A stretch of DNA of 64,000 nucleotides from Halisarca cf. caerulea (GCA_963170055.1 CAUJGJ010000001.1:1637501-1701500); one strand, 5' to 3'; counted from the first letter of the stretch, positions 24,301 to 37,613 are shown. The notes: generated by a model from the sequence alone, not told the origin. Numbers and translations are program-made.

Positions 24301-27300
24301 CTGTGAATGGCAGTCAGTACAGTCAAGGAGCACTGTCATTTACAATTTATTCACAAATAGCACAAGGTAAGGCATGCACAATACAACGTCAAAAATAGAC
24401 ATGAAACAGCCACTCACAGTACTCACACAATATATTGCTACATATCTTCACAGCTCCCTCCAAACCAAGATTCCTCACTGTCATAACAACATTCACTCAA
24501 GGATTACAGCTCAACTGGATACCACCAAAACAACCCAATGGACCAATTCTATATCAACTCAACTATGGAACAAATACCACACAGTTCACTACAGTTGATA
24601 CAGCTAGTGATGACACCTACTACAACCTAACTGGACTACAACAGAACACAACATACTACATCAGAGTGGTTGCTGTTAGCTATATGACAGTTAATGGAGT
24701 AGCAAGGACTGAGGGAGAATGGATTACAGCTGCTACAGAGAGTGAAGGTAAGGATTGTATCATGAACCATGGCAGTGGTGATGCAGAAAAACATGGTCGT
24801 CCATAGGACCGATTGTATTTTTGCCAAAACTTATCATGAATACTGTATATACTGCCTTGTGTCATTACAATTGTGTCATATCACACACAAAGTGATAATT
24901 AAATGCAACAGTCATGTAATCTCCACTATGTGATGTGACTAATCACAATACCACATGATACGTACCTACTCCCTTCCCTTACACATAGTCACATCACACA
25001 CATCTGCTACTACAGTCAGCACTGCAATGCCTACAACAACTGCTACACCCACACCAACCTACACTCCAACTACTGCACCTGACACCAACGGTGAGTCCAC
25101 ATGTATTTGTCTACTATGTGTAGGTAACATAACTATAATGTAATATATACGTATCACTGAGCATGTTACTGTATATGCTCTAATTTTTCGTCATTCCAAT
25201 TATTCGTCATGGGCTCCAAAAGGGATGAAAAGCATTCTAATTGATGACGAAATAGCAAGTGTTCTAATCCTACGTCAGAGACCCTAATTATTCGTCACGC
25301 AGGCTGGCCGCCTTCATTCTGCCATTTGTCGCGCCATTAATATACTGGAGAAACCGCTGTTCCTTTGTTTATATTAGTCAATTTTATTTCGTTTGAGTAA
25401 TCGTCGAATTCAGATTCCAAAATTCCTTGTATATGTGGTATCCTCGAACGAGCGCAACAATCCTCAAGCTGGAAACAGCCATTTTCCATTGGTTCTAATT
25501 CGCCATCGGCGATTCTAAATATTCATCCCCCCTTTCCAATTATTCGCCACCTTTCAGAAACCTTGCAATTCCATTCTAAATGACGTTTTTTCCTGACTAT
25601 TGCTCTGACGAATAATTAGAACATATACGGTATACCTAAATGCACACAATCATCAAGTGACAGCGTGGGTAAAGGCAAATGAACAATCATTGAGTATGAA
25701 ATGGTATAAATAAGTGGCTCAATATACCGTACATCAGGAAATTTTCACAGCTAATAAATTTCGTGGTTTTCGCGGTTGGACAAAAGCCACGAAATTATTC
25801 ATCCACAAACTTTAATGAAAAAAATGGCTGCTGGCGGGATTGTGTACCGTTTAGTTCATAGGATTTGTTTGCATACAAGGATTAATTATATAATGTAATT
25901 TGCTTAGATTCTTAGTTTGACTTTTCCTTGGGTTCGATTTGTCAAGCTTAAGGAACTTAGTCACGTATGAATCTTCGCCAGTAGTTCTCAAGCTTCCACA
26001 ACGGTAAAAAAAAGACAAAGAATTGCCGAAATGACTGTAGTTCGCCTTCTAGATTTGCAGTTACATTCTTAGAAGACTAAAATACTAACTATACCTATAG
26101 GATTAACAAATTAAGACACAATTTCGTTCATTAGGAGAGGCAAGCGCTTGGAAAACAAAAGAGGATTTATTGTTGCGCAATCTCCAACCAGAGACAGCGA
26201 AATTTTTTATCCATGAAAATCTATGACCCACTAAAATATAGAAATTTTTGTACCGCGAAAATTTCCTGACGTACAGTATTGGGCAAAGAACTAATGTTCT
26301 TAATTCATACTATATACATGTATGTACGTACATTGGAATAGCAATTAGCCAGTTTTCGAAGCCCAGCAAGCAGTATGCTAAGCACTCATTTCAACAGGCC
26401 AGCAATGTTTAGAATGGCCGACAGGATTGCAGCACCATTGCTCTGTAACAGAAACAGACGATTATTGCCAGCTGTGTGATTAAACAGTCCCATGCAGAGC
26501 CTCATTATAGGGACTTCCCTATAGACTCGATGATTAGAAAATTCATACAAATCTATCTGGATTGACCTTGATAAAATATAACTGGAAAGGGTATTCTCAG
26601 GGTTCACTGCTGACAGTGGCTCTACCAAGGAGATAAACATAGCAGTTTTCCCTTCATTCAGAAATTCACTAACTACTGTATATTATCCAGAAATATTGGT
26701 GACTTTCTTAATTTGGTGGTCAGGATCAAAATTGTCAAATTTCTATCACCAAATTTACATAGACCTACCTACTATGCTTTGTCCTTGCTGTGCAACCGCC
26801 AAATTTACTTTTCGCCAATATTAAATCACAGCCTGATCTTACGCAAATCTTCAAAATTAATAATCGCCAACATTTTCAGATATACGGTAAGTCTTAAACT
26901 TACGTGCAATTTGGAGTAGGGGACACTTCTTGGTCCCACACTGTCAGGATAACTGAGACCCACACACACACACACACACTCAAGCTCCCTTTGGGTAGAT
27001 TCGTGCACTGTCACTGTAGATCAAGTTGATAACCATGCAATGAATAATGCACATGCACAAATACACACCTACTGAGTCACTGACAGCTAGTGAATGTACT
27101 ACAGTATACATGTTGTTATTCAATATAACATTTCAATACTCAGGATTGCACGTAGTTGGAATAGCAGTTGGAGTATCAGCTGGTCTACTCCTTGTCATCA
27201 TCATAATACTGATAGCTGTGGTAGGGTGTGTGCTGTGGACAAGACAGAAACACTCAAAACCACAAACTCAAGTCATCTACAGCAATCCAGACAGGGTGTA

Positions 27301-27775
27301 TGACACTGTTGATGATGACACACACAAGACCTCCATCACATCACCTACCACCTACGACTACATTGACAAAGACTACACCACCATCACAGCACCTACCACC
27401 TACGACTACATTGATAAAGATGACATTCATGGACACTCTCAACATCAACCTACTCAACGTGGACTGCATACAAACATCACAGACACATCACTCTACCAGA
27501 CCATGGCTCCATCACCCAACACTCAACACACCACATCACTACACTACCAATCCCTACAGCACAACCAGGAGGAGGACTACACCACAGTCTACACACCACT
27601 CAGCAACATCACCTCTGAGGACGTACTGCTGGAGGAGACCGTCACCCCTAACAACACTCAACTACAGCAGACACACACAACTAACACCACACCAGTGGAG
27701 AGCAGTCAACACTACACAACTCTTAACACCAACAAAATGGAGGACCATCACTACCAGAGAATACATGCTAACTAG
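21318..27775 (+). CDS. R3: Ig-Ig-FN3-FN3 transmembrane receptor (class A leader)
   Basis: Exons: 21318-21360, 21431-21457, 21528-21842, 22910-23215, 24070-24366, 24454-24747, 24989-25090, 27144-27775. All are phase 1; 671 codons. Domain order is as in R2. The leader has an ALLLILLT core. FN3-like exon 1 uses an AAG acceptor at 24069; this choice is supported because it gives exactly the 297-base length of the other copies. Its first residues (LLSLPQVTARSNTTHTFL) differ from R2. FN3-2 is canonical. The stalk is a short Thr/Pro run. The tail has two tyrosine modules (YDYIDKDYTTI then YDYIDKD), plus YSNP, YDTV, YQTM, YTTV, YTPL and YTTL. Intron 7 (2 kb) carries two inverted-repeat elements. The gene looks intact. 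Confidence 0.85.
22021..22586. mobile_element. Inverted-repeat element in R3 intron 3
   Basis: Ends are GGATCATAAAAAAGGTAAC and its exact reverse complement at 22561-22579. The interior has repeated GTTAAC, TTAACGG and AACAGTTA motifs. About 565 bases, non-coding. Confidence 0.75.
25168..25634. mobile_element. Inverted-repeat element in R3 intron 7, copy of the TTCGTCA type
   Basis: Left GTATATGCTCTAATTTTTCG and right GACGAATAATTAGAACATAT are inverted, and ATTCGTCA motifs recur inside. About 465 bases, no open frame. Confidence 0.7.
25722..26281. mobile_element. Inverted-repeat element, family CAGGAAATTTTC, copy 1 (R3 intron 7)
   Basis: Left end TACCGTACATCAGGAAATTT, right end CGAAAATTTCCTGACGTACA. 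Inner parts share CGCGGTTGG, AAGCTTAAGG and TTCTCAAGCTTCC with the element at 34160-34710, which is a second copy in the opposite orientation. Non-coding. Confidence 0.75.
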
Positions 27776-27942
27776 ACTATGGACAGTAGGAACAGCTAGT
27801 GGGTAGGGACAGAGAAGATAGAGAGACTAAAAACCTTAACTGAGACAGAGTACGTACATAAGAGTACATTCACAATGTTCCCATGTATAAAGTAATTACA
27901 AAATGACATGTGTTGCAAATGTTGTGATACATACATAATAAT
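27776..27942 (+). other. Conserved 3' flank of R3 (type 1)
   Basis: Nearly identical to the R2 3' flank up to about 27940, where a fold-back element interrupts it. The flank resumes near 29190. Confidence 0.5.
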
Positions 27943-28482
27943 AGGGTGCATAAAAAACATTCAAAAATGGTGAAAGGATGTATGATTGACACAGGACCAT
28001 GCAAAAAGCCATTATCAAAAGGGGATTCTCCAAAACACTTGGAACAAGGGTGAGTTGCAAAACAGGTAAAGGGCAGGATGGGCAAAGGGCAAGACAGGCA
28101 TAGGGCTAGACGAGCATAGGGCTACACATACATGAGGCTAGATGGGTATATAGGGCTAGACAGAGTTTAGTTGGATTGAGTGTACACCGTGCAAATTCCT
28201 ACATCCCGCATGTGCAGCACATTATACAAATATGCTGCGGGATGTAGGAATTTGCACAGTGTACACTTAGTCCAATTAAACTCTGTCTAGCCTCATGTGT
28301 AGCCCTATGCTTGTCTAGCTCTATACCTGTCTTGCCCTTTGCCCATCTAGCCCTGTACCTGTTTTCCAACTCACTCATGCTCCAAGTGTTTTTGGAGCAT
28401 CCCTTTTTGATAAGGCCTTTCTGCACGGTCCTGTGTCAATCCTACATCATTTCACCATTTTTAAATGGTTTTATACACCCTT
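27943..28482. mobile_element. Large fold-back element between R3 and R4
   Basis: Long inverted arms: GGGTGCATAAAAAACATTCA on the left, AAATGGTTTTATACACCC on the right, and GATTGACACAGGACC against GGTCCTGTGTCAATCC. The centre, 28147-28290, is a second palindrome with TGCAAATTCCTACATCCC arms. That motif recurs at 23885, 32630, 39845 and 46520. About 540 bases, palindromic almost throughout. Confidence 0.75.
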
Positions 28483-29190
28483 GTTCGTGTGATTTTTCCT
28501 TTAAAAAACAGTTGTTCGAATAGAGTCTGTTAAAGGTTTCTACTGCAGTTGAGTAGGAACATAATCAAGTCTTGTAAGATAAGAAGCTAAAAGTATGCAG
28601 CTACCTGACTAAAATCAATGTACCCACGTAAAAACAAAGGCTCAAACAGAAGAGCGCTGAAGTCGCGATTATCATTGAAACATACAACGCTTTGCCTTGT
28701 GTACGTACATGTACGCCTAGTCTCGCGTAGCCCTTTTGGTAATCCGAAAATGGCTGATCAGGCGAATGTATGGGATTTGCCTATCAAAATTCTTTTTTGC
28801 TTTAGAAGTGTAGGTGTGGCTTCAAAACCTACAAAAAGCACTTCGGGTTAACAATCGGAGCTCACTGGCGAAAGATGAGACCTGTGGACCCTTTGTGGCG
28901 ACCTGTACTGACCTCAGTTCGAAAAAACGAGAAGAAAAATCTTAAAATGCTATGGTCTTGCGAACCCATACCTTGGCAAGTGTACTTCGCATTTCTTTAA
29001 AGAGATAGCTTTACGAAGCTTATAAACTACTTTTCCTTGTAGCTGGTGTGTCAAAATGCATCAAAATCTACTTTTGAAAACTATGGAATCACCATACTGT
29101 TAGTTTTTGGGCGAAAACAAACTTTCACGAATGTATGGGGACCATGCTTTTCTGTGTCAATCCTACATATGGAGTACTACCATACTCCAT
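28483..29190. other. Spacer between R3 and R4, no gene seen
   Basis: Unique AT-rich sequence with a few short open stretches, none with splice or homology support. It starts at the end of the fold-back element and ends where the conserved 3' flank resumes (ACCATTGACCATGTACTAC at about 29202). It is probably a further insertion. GTCAATCCTACAT at about 29157 echoes the fold-back arm. Confidence 0.4.
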
Positions 29191-29448
29191 AATACCATTG
29201 ACCATGTACTACATAACATCTATCAATAATTTACATCACTCTACAAGGACATATGAAATGCTGCCTGTTCCACATACAGTACATACAGTACATACAAATA
29301 AAGACAGTTATGCACGTATGCACTAAAACTTTAAAGTATTTACAGACAAAAAATACTAAGAGCTAAATAAACCACATGGAATGCTCAAATCTTATTAGTA
29401 CAAATGCAATCTTTGAGTCTAGAATGGTAGAGGCAGAAGGTTGCAGTC

Positions 29449-29451
<3 letters not shown>

Positions 29452-29492
<41 letters not shown>

Positions 29493-29513
29493 GTGTGTGT
29501 TATGTGTGTGCGT
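29452..29513. repeat. (TG)n tract upstream of R4
   Basis: TG tract with one TTATG interruption, at the same place as the R3 tract. Confidence 0.95.
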
Positions 29514-29532
29514 GTAAAAGCAAACATGCATT

Positions 29533-29580
29533 GTTATAATAGAGAGGTGCTATAACAACAACACAAAACAAAAGGACAAA
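29533..29580 (+). promoter_or_regulatory. R4 5' flank, class A core
   Basis: TATAATAGAGAGGTGCTATA followed by ACAAAAC and GGACAAAATGG, as at R3. Inferred promoter region. Confidence 0.4.
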
Positions 29581-32057
29581 ATGGCTGACAACAAGGAAGT
29601 CTTGTTTCTGATATTCCTGACAGGTACCACTGAAAAACTAGGTACACCACTAACAACTCATTTCCTAATGCTATTCATCTTCTCCCATTACAGTTGTCAT
29701 CCTGTGTACAGGACAAAATGGTGAGTGGATGTCTGTACTAGCAATGTAGCAGGTAGCAATCTACACTCTCAGGACCTCTCCCCACCTCAGTGACTGTGGT
29801 CCTGGATGTGTACACTCCCACTTCTACACTGGATAACAACACTACTCTACAATTGGGGACAACCTGCATCCTCATCTGTAGGACTGGAGGACTACCACAT
29901 GGGACAGACTACAACTACACATGGACATGTCCTAACGGACCTTGTACCATTGGACAAGGAACAAACACCAACAGAGACACCTATGGGGACAGACTCTTAC
30001 TCAACATACTCTCATACAGTGATGCAGGGACATACACCTGTCAAGTTAGACTGGCTGCAACAGGTCAACTACTGGGAATGGATCAGTTTGCCCTCAGAGT
30101 GGAAGGTAACTTTGCACACATGTTCATAGAAACCTTTAATACTACATGTTGTTCTGTGGTACATTGTGGACGGCTTCTGTTCAAGAAGATTCAGAAATAT
30201 ATACACAATACCTGAAGACTGCAATTTGACAGAGCATAAATACTTACTTAGACCACGTATGGTAGAATCAGTTACGTATGTACTGTACGTATGTACGTAT
30301 CCCTATGTGGTGAAAATGGGTACATATTTGATGTTATTTGAATTACATTCACAGGATGTACAGTACTTAGTGTAGTACACCAACTTCAGTTAGAACATGT
30401 CCCTGTGTTAGGGGGAGGGGGTGGAATACTGGTGGGAGGAGCTGTGTATCCACACATGTCAGCATATTGCCCCTCAAAGATTCCAAGGGGCAATTTTCCA
30501 TGATGGGGGCACCGGCCCCCCTAAACACTCCCCAAATAGAGTCCTCAACCTAATCAATACTGGTTCACACTCACTCCTCACTCTCCTCCTACAGGTGGTA
30601 TTGTCCTCCACAGTGGGACCAACCTCATTCCAAACAATGACTTCATCACTAGTGTACAACACATCACCTCTAGTACAACCATCACCGTACAATGTACTTC
30701 ACACCAACAACCTCATTGGAGGGGACCCAGTGGACAGACACTATCAACAATACAAAACAACACACTCCTTCAGATCCTCAATGGGAACACATCAATACTT
30801 ACTATTGACACTAACAATCTCAACAACTTCACTAATGGAAGGTTCTCCTGTAACACTACACAACACACAGCTAATGTCAACCTGTACATTGGACCAGGAG
30901 GTGAGGGGGATTCATATTAATTTTTATCTCATTATACAATGCATTGAAATCTTATATCAGGGTATCAGGGTATCATATTTAACGTGGGGAACTGTTAGCC
31001 AGAGGCTATTAAAGTGGCACCCACAAAAGAAAAGAAAATAAAACATACGTACATGCAAGACATTGGGACACAACAAAACAAAAGGGGAGAGGGGGAGGGT
31101 AGGCCAGCAAAATTACACTATACGTATGTGCAGTAAATGAATACATACAGTACATTGATCACTGTTTACACTACAATGTACATACCTATAGGATTACTGT
31201 CCAATGTCATATATGTTGGACGTTCCAACATCACTCATGTCATCTTAAGCCTTGCACTAGAGACACTAGCCCAAGCAAACAGGTTCATTGTCAGTTATCA
31301 ACGTCAAGATCTCAATGTACCACTCGATGTGGAGTATCAAGAGGTGGTGGTCACTGGAGACCATACTGAAATAGTAAAAAAGATCTCCATTCCAGGAGTG
31401 ATGTACTTGGTCTCAATGTGGGCTGTGAATGGTAGCCAGTACACTATAACACCATCTTCATTTGGAAACCAATTACAACTAGGACAAGGTGAGGCATATG
31501 CAAATAAAACAACTTCACAATATTACATGTATACAGTCGTAAACAGCAGCAAACATACGTACAGTATATACAAAAGTATATATCTTTACTTCCAGCTCCC
31601 TCCAAACCAAGATTCCTCACTGTCACTACAACATTCACTCAAGGATTACAGCTCAACTGGATACCACCAAAACAACCCAATGGACCAATTCTATATCAAC
31701 TCAACTATGGAACAAATACCACACAGTTCACTACAGTTCATACAGCTAGTGATGACACCTACTACAACCTATCTGGACTACAACAGAACACAGCATACTA
31801 CATCAGAGTGGTGGCTGTTAACTATATGACAGTTAATGGAGTAGCAATGACTGAGGGGGAATGGATAACAGCAACTACAGAGAGTGGAGGTTTGAATGGT
31901 ACGTTATGATGCCTAACAATTGACTCCTGTCTTCTAGATTAATGATGCTTTTCCTCTTCCAATCAACATTCATTTGCAAATGACAATGATTACATAATTT
32001 TACATACTTGTGCACACCCACACACCCACACCCACACACACAAACACACACAATTGT

Positions 32058-32111
<54 letters not shown>

Positions 32112-32168
32112 CCACACACACACACATACACACACACACATACATGTACAAACACCCCCACACACACA

Positions 32169-32242
<74 letters not shown>

Positions 32243-33363
32243 CACTGGTACATGTACATATGCACAGCATACATACTGTACGTACGTATATACACACATT
32301 TAAGGGCAATAAGAGAGTGTTTCCTTCCCTTCTTACACACATGGTATTGACTTCAGCTACATCCAGCATCACAATGGCCGCCCTAACACCAACTGCTACA
32401 TTAAGTGTACCTACTCCAACTGGCAGTGTACCAACATCTTCAGGTACTAACAGTAAGCACGTGTGAATTGTATGTGGATCATGTGGGTATAGGGAGAGGC
32501 ACACATGAGGCTATAGACAGAAATAGAGCTAGGCAGAGTTTAGATGGATTGAACTCAATTGGAAAATTCTACATCAATCACAAATATATTGCAGTGCTAT
32601 ATACTGTACATATTGTAGTTTGCAAAATGGGATGTAGGAATTTGCACAAATACTTGTCTAATTCACCACTGTAAAAATACATAATTACTATACGATTGAC
32701 TGAACCATTCAAAATGCCTCATCCCTGACAGGAATGCCCACAATTGGAATAGCAGTTGGAGTATCAGCTGGTCTACTCCTTGTCATCATCATAATACTAA
32801 TAGCTGTGGTAGGGTGTGTGCTATTGACGAGACAGAAACACTCAAAACCACAAACTCAAGTCATCTACAGCAATCCAGACAGAGTGTATGACACTGTTGA
32901 GGATGACACACACAAGACCTCCATCACAGCACCTACCACCTACGACTATGTGGACAAGGACTACACCACCATCTTACCACCTACCACCTACGACTACATT
33001 GACAAAGATGACATGCAAGGACACCCTCAACATCAACCTGCTCAACGTGGACTGCATACAAACATCACAGACACATCACTCTACCAGACCATGGCTCCAT
33101 CACCCAACACTCAACACACCACATCACAACACTACCAATCCCTACAGCACAACCAGGAGGAGGACTACACCACAGTCTACACACCACTCAGCAACATCAC
33201 CTCTGAGGACGGACTGTTGGAGGAGACCGTCAACCCTAACAACACTCAACTACAGCAGACATACACACCTAACACCACACCAGTGGAGGGGAGTCAACAC
33301 TACACAACTCTTAACACCAACACAATGGAGGATCATCACTACCAGAGAATACTGTCTAACTAG
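29581..33363 (+). CDS. R4: Ig-Ig-FN3-FN3 transmembrane receptor (class A leader)
   Basis: Exons: 29581-29623, 29694-29720, 29791-30105, 30595-30900, 31192-31488, 31596-31898, 32357-32452, 32732-33363. All are phase 1; 672 codons. The domain plan is as in R2. FN3-like 1 begins LLSNVIYVGRSNITHVILS, unlike any other copy, but returns to the common NRFIVSYQRQDLNVPLD core. FN3-2 ends at a GTACGT donor. The stalk is Thr/Ser/Pro. The tail has YSNP, YDTVED, two YDYxDKD modules separated by DYTTI, then YQTM, YTTV, YTPL and YTTL. Intron 6 carries a 230-base CA tract. The gene is compact (3.8 kb) and intact. Confidence 0.85.
32008..32243. repeat. (CA)n tract in R4 intron 6
   Basis: CA-rich tract with CCCA and TACA interruptions. 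R5 has a longer tract at the same place (39000-39463). Confidence 0.95.
32540..32650. repeat. Fold-back fragment in R4 intron 7
   Basis: GAGTTTAGATGGATTGAACT...GGATGTAGGAATTTGCACAA belongs to the family also seen at 28147-28290, 39745-39860 and 46491-46608. R5 has the same insertion at the same place, so it predates the R4/R5 duplication. Confidence 0.55.
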
Positions 33364-33675
33364 ACTATAGACAGTAGGAACAGCTAGTGGGTAGGGACAG
33401 AGAAGATAGAGAGACTAAAAACCATAATTGAGACAGAGTATGTACTGTATGTGTGTACACAAGTGAACATTCACAATGTTCCTGTATAAAGTATGTAATT
33501 ATAATGATATGTATGGCAAAAGTTATGATGAGTAGTAATATTACATCATTGACCATGTACTACATCATGTTTTTCAGCCCACAACACAGCATTGCACAAT
33601 AGATACAGTAAGCCTATAATGTACGTACATATATCACTATACAATTGCCCTTAAAGTGCTGCAAATTAATAATAA
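33364..33675 (+). other. Conserved 3' flank of R4 (type 1)
   Basis: Same block as after R2 and R3 (GGGACAGAGAAGATAGAGAG, GAGACAGAGTATGTAC). Likely 3' untranslated region plus spacer. Confidence 0.45.
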
Positions 33676-33682
33676 TAATAAT

Positions 33683-33976
33683 AATAATTTCTTATTTAAA
33701 CTGGGTCAGCCATTAGCCAGAGGCTACTATTAAGGCCCCCAGTATCCCACACACTCACACGCACACGCACACGCACAGTTAATCACATTAAATTACATTA
33801 AATCAAACTAGAATCAGTTTGGTGGCTGCAGTAGGTCATCTTCTCTTTCATTCCCAAGTTGCTGGCAGGGGGGTGCAGGGAAAAAAACGCCAAATACATG
33901 GCACACAGGTGGGATGGTGCCCTCTGCTCACTGCTTAACTTCAAGTGCTAACCTACTGAGCCACCAGCACCCCCCA
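33683..33976 (-). mobile_element. SINE-like repeat, copy 2
   Basis: Reverse complement of the body at 17400-17640: on the minus strand GGTGCTGGTGGCTCAGTAGG (A-box-like TGGCTCAGTAGGTTAG), then GCAGAGGGCACCATCCCACC. The 3' end has TAGCCTCTGGCTAATGGC and a (TAT)n tail at 33669-33690. Shorter pieces of the same tail lie at 3930-3985 and about 30990-31020. Confidence 0.5.
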
Positions 33977-34159
33977 ATTGCGCATACAGTACATGCACAT
34001 GCATACATATGAGGACTTAAAGACAGTTATGTACTGCATACACTAAAACCTTCAAGTATAGTATTACCAGACAAAAACTGATAGGGACCAGATACCACAT
34101 GGCACATGGCATGTTTAAATCTCATTCAAACTAAAGCAAACTAAACTGAATCTACAATG

Positions 34160-34710
34160 GTACACCGTATGTCAGGAAATTTTTGGGGAACAAGAAATTC
34201 ATGACTAGCCTCATTTTTGGGGGTCATAAATATTTGTGGATTAAAAATTCACGGTCTCTGGTTTGAGATTGTGCAACAATAGTTCCTCTCTTGTTTTGTA
34301 AGCATTTGCCCCTCCTGACGAACGAAATTGTGTCTTAGTTTGTTCAATCTATAGGTATAGTTCGTATTCTGATCTCTCAAGAGTGAACAGACAAGATCTA
34401 GCAGGTGGTCTGTAGTCTTCTCAGCGGTTCTCTGCCTTTGTTAAAGTCATAGAAGCTTAAAGACTATTGGCGAAGATTCATACGTAGCTATGATCCTTAA
34501 GCTTAACAAAGTGAACCCAAGGAAAAGTCAAACTAAGAATCTAAGCAAAGTACATGGTATAGTTAATTCTTGCATGCAAACAAATCTATTGATCAAAAGG
34601 TGTACATGATCCCGTCAGCAGCCATTTTTGGATGAAAAATTTCACAGATCCTTTCGAACTGCGACAACACGAATTTTATTAGCCACGAAAATTTTCTGAC
34701 GTACGGTATA
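34160..34710. mobile_element. Inverted-repeat element, family CAGGAAATTTTC, copy 2
   Basis: Left end CACCGTATGTCAGGAAATTT, right end GAAAATTTTCTGACGTACGG. It is the inverted partner of the 25722-26281 element and shares interior blocks around AAGCTTAACAAAG. No transposase. Confidence 0.75.
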
Positions 34711-34733
34711 TACAGTAAAGAAAGGTTGCAGCC

Positions 34734-34918
<185 letters not shown>

Positions 34919-35221
34919 TGTACAAAAGCACACAATGCAGTGTTTCCCACAAAAAGAAATTGCAACAGGCTGCCAGGGGGTCCAGACGATTCATTGTCAT
35001 CTGTTTTACTGTATACTCGTGTTCATTATGAAGGAAAAGATGTTAGGGTGGACAGATATTGTTATTCTGCAGTATACACTACTGGCTAAAGAGTTTACAG
35101 CATCACAATGATTAGTCTCTCTTTTAAAATTTTGTTGCTAGAAAAGCAACAGGGTGCTGCATACTATTCCAGATATACAGTACTGAGGGAAACACTGACA
35201 ATACCATGCTTATAAACTATG

Positions 35222-35266
35222 TATAATAGAGAGGTGTTATATAAACAACACAAACAAAAGGACAAA
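35222..35266 (+). promoter_or_regulatory. R5 5' flank, class A core
   Basis: TATAATAGAGAGGTGTTATA then AACAAAAGGACAAAATGG, matching the other class A genes. Confidence 0.4.
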
Positions 35267-36773
35267 ATGGCTGATAACAGGGAAGTCTTGTTTCCCATAT
35301 TACTGACAGGTACTACTGAACAACAGGTACATCACAAACAACTCATTTCCTAATACTATTCATCTCCTCCCATTACAGCTGTCCTCCTGTGTACAGGACA
35401 GAATGGTGAGTGGATGTCTGTACTAGCAATGTAGCAGGTAGCAATCTACACTCTCAGGACCTCTCTCCTCCTCAGTGACCGTGGTCCTGGATGTGTACAC
35501 TTCCACTTCTACACTGGATAACAACACTACTCTACAATTGGGGACAACCTGCATCCTCCTCTGTAGGACTGGAGGACTACCACATGGGACAGACTACAAC
35601 TACACATGGACATATCCTAATGGACCTTGTACCATTGGACAAGGAACAAACACCAACAGAGACACCTATGGGGACAGACTCTTACTCAACATACTCTCAT
35701 ACAGTGATGCAGGGACCTACACCTGTCAAGTTATACTGGCTACAACAGGTCAACTGCTGGGAATGGATCAGTTTACCCTCAGAGTGGAAGGTAACTTTGC
35801 ACGTATGTATAGAAACTTTTAATACTACAATGTCATGTTGTTCTGTGGTACATTGTGGACGGCTTCTGTTCAAGAAGATTCAGAAATATATACACATTAC
35901 CTGAAGACTGCAATTTGACAGAACATAAATACTTACTCAGACTATGGTAGAATCAGTTACGTACGTAGTGTATATGTACGTACGTATGTGGTGAAAATGG
36001 GTACATATTTGATGTTCACTGAATTACACACATTTGCAGGATGTATGTAGGTACTATAGTATACCAACTTCAGTTAGAAAATGTCCCTGTGTTAGGGGGG
36101 AGGGGGTGAAATACTAGTGGGAGGAGCTATGTATCCACACATGTCAGCATATTGCCCCTCAAAGATTCCAAGGGACAATTTTCCATGATGGGGGCGCCTG
36201 GCTCCCCATCCTTCCCACCCAAACACTCCCCAAATAGAGTCCTCAACCTAATCAATACTGGTTCACACTCACTTCTCACTCTCGTCCTACAGGTGGTATT
36301 GTCCTCCACAGTGGGACCAACCTCATTCCAAACAATGACTTCATCACTAGTGTACAAGACATCACCTCTAGTACAACCATCACCATACAATGTACTTCAC
36401 ACCAACAACCTCATTGGAGGGGACCCAATGGACAGATACTATCAACAATACAAAACAACACACTCCATCAGATCCTCAATGGGAACACATCAATACTTAC
36501 TATTGACACTAACAATCTCAACAACTTCACTAATGGAAGGTTCTCCTGTAACACTACACAACACACAGCTAATGTCAACCTGTACATTGGACCGGGAGGT
36601 GAGGGGGGGACAGTATAGCGCTAAATGTTTGAGGAGCTCAATTTGTGTGGTTGGACACTTTTGAAATATTTGTGGAAATAACTTTCACGAGTCTGTCCTT
36701 CAGCTTCTACCAACCAAACAATGCATCATTTTTATATTGTTTTCATTTGGACTTCCGGTGTGTAACGCTCGTC

Positions 36774-36775
<2 letters not shown>

Positions 36776-36810
<35 letters not shown>
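36776..36810. repeat. (AT)n microsatellite in R5 intron 4
   Basis: Pure AT run of about 32 bases next to palindromic sequence. Confidence 0.9.
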
Positions 36811-36815
<5 letters not shown>

Positions 36816-36896
36816 TTTGAAGAAAAGTCTTATAATAGAGAATTTATATAATAGTAATAGAGAAGTATGAATTTAATTTATACAAGAATGAGTTAT

Positions 36897-37073
36897 AGGA
36901 ATTGTTTTGAAAACAATTGCCAAATATGGCAATTGTTTTCAAAACAATTGTCCAGTTACAATAAACAGTATGTTCAATGAATGTTCAGCTGGGCACTTAC
37001 ACTCCAATGCTTTGCAAGTAATTCGAGCGTGTGGGGCGGCAGCCCCCACAAGTTTTTAACTCGAATTACTTGT
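36897..37073. repeat. Two palindromes in R5 intron 4
   Basis: First, 36899-36951: AATTGTTTTGAAAACAATTG repeated in inverse around CCAAATATGG. Second, 37017-37073: GTAATTCGAG paired with CTCGAATTAC around a GC-rich GGGGCGGCAGCCCCC core. Both can form strong hairpins. Confidence 0.75.
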
Positions 37074-37613
37074 TTCACAGTGCACAAATTTCACGCTCCA
37101 GCACTCATCCCCGGAAAATGCAAAAGTTAAGCTTCTCAAAAATTTAGCACTACGTATATGGTATACTGTACATACTTACAATATGTATGTCTATAATGTA
37201 ATGTAATGTACTGCAATAACACTCTTCTGCTTACTTACACTTCTGCATATACACACATTCAACAATGCAGGGTCATTGCCCATACCAAGAGTAACTAGCC
37301 GTGACAATACAACTCACAACATTCTAACCCCACGACTACAGACACTCCCCCAAACAAACAGGTTCATTGTCAGTTATCAACGTCAAGATCTCAATGTACC
37401 ACTTGATGTGGAGTATCAAGAGGTAGTGGTCACTGGAGACAATACTGCCATAGTAAAAGGGATCTCCATACCAGGAGTGATGTATGATGCCACAGTATGG
37501 GCTGTGAATGGCAGTCAATATAACCAAAACCCATTGTAAATAACACCAATTCTATTACAATTAGCACAAGGTATGTAAGGCACTCACATGCAAACAATGT
37601 CAAGCACCACATA

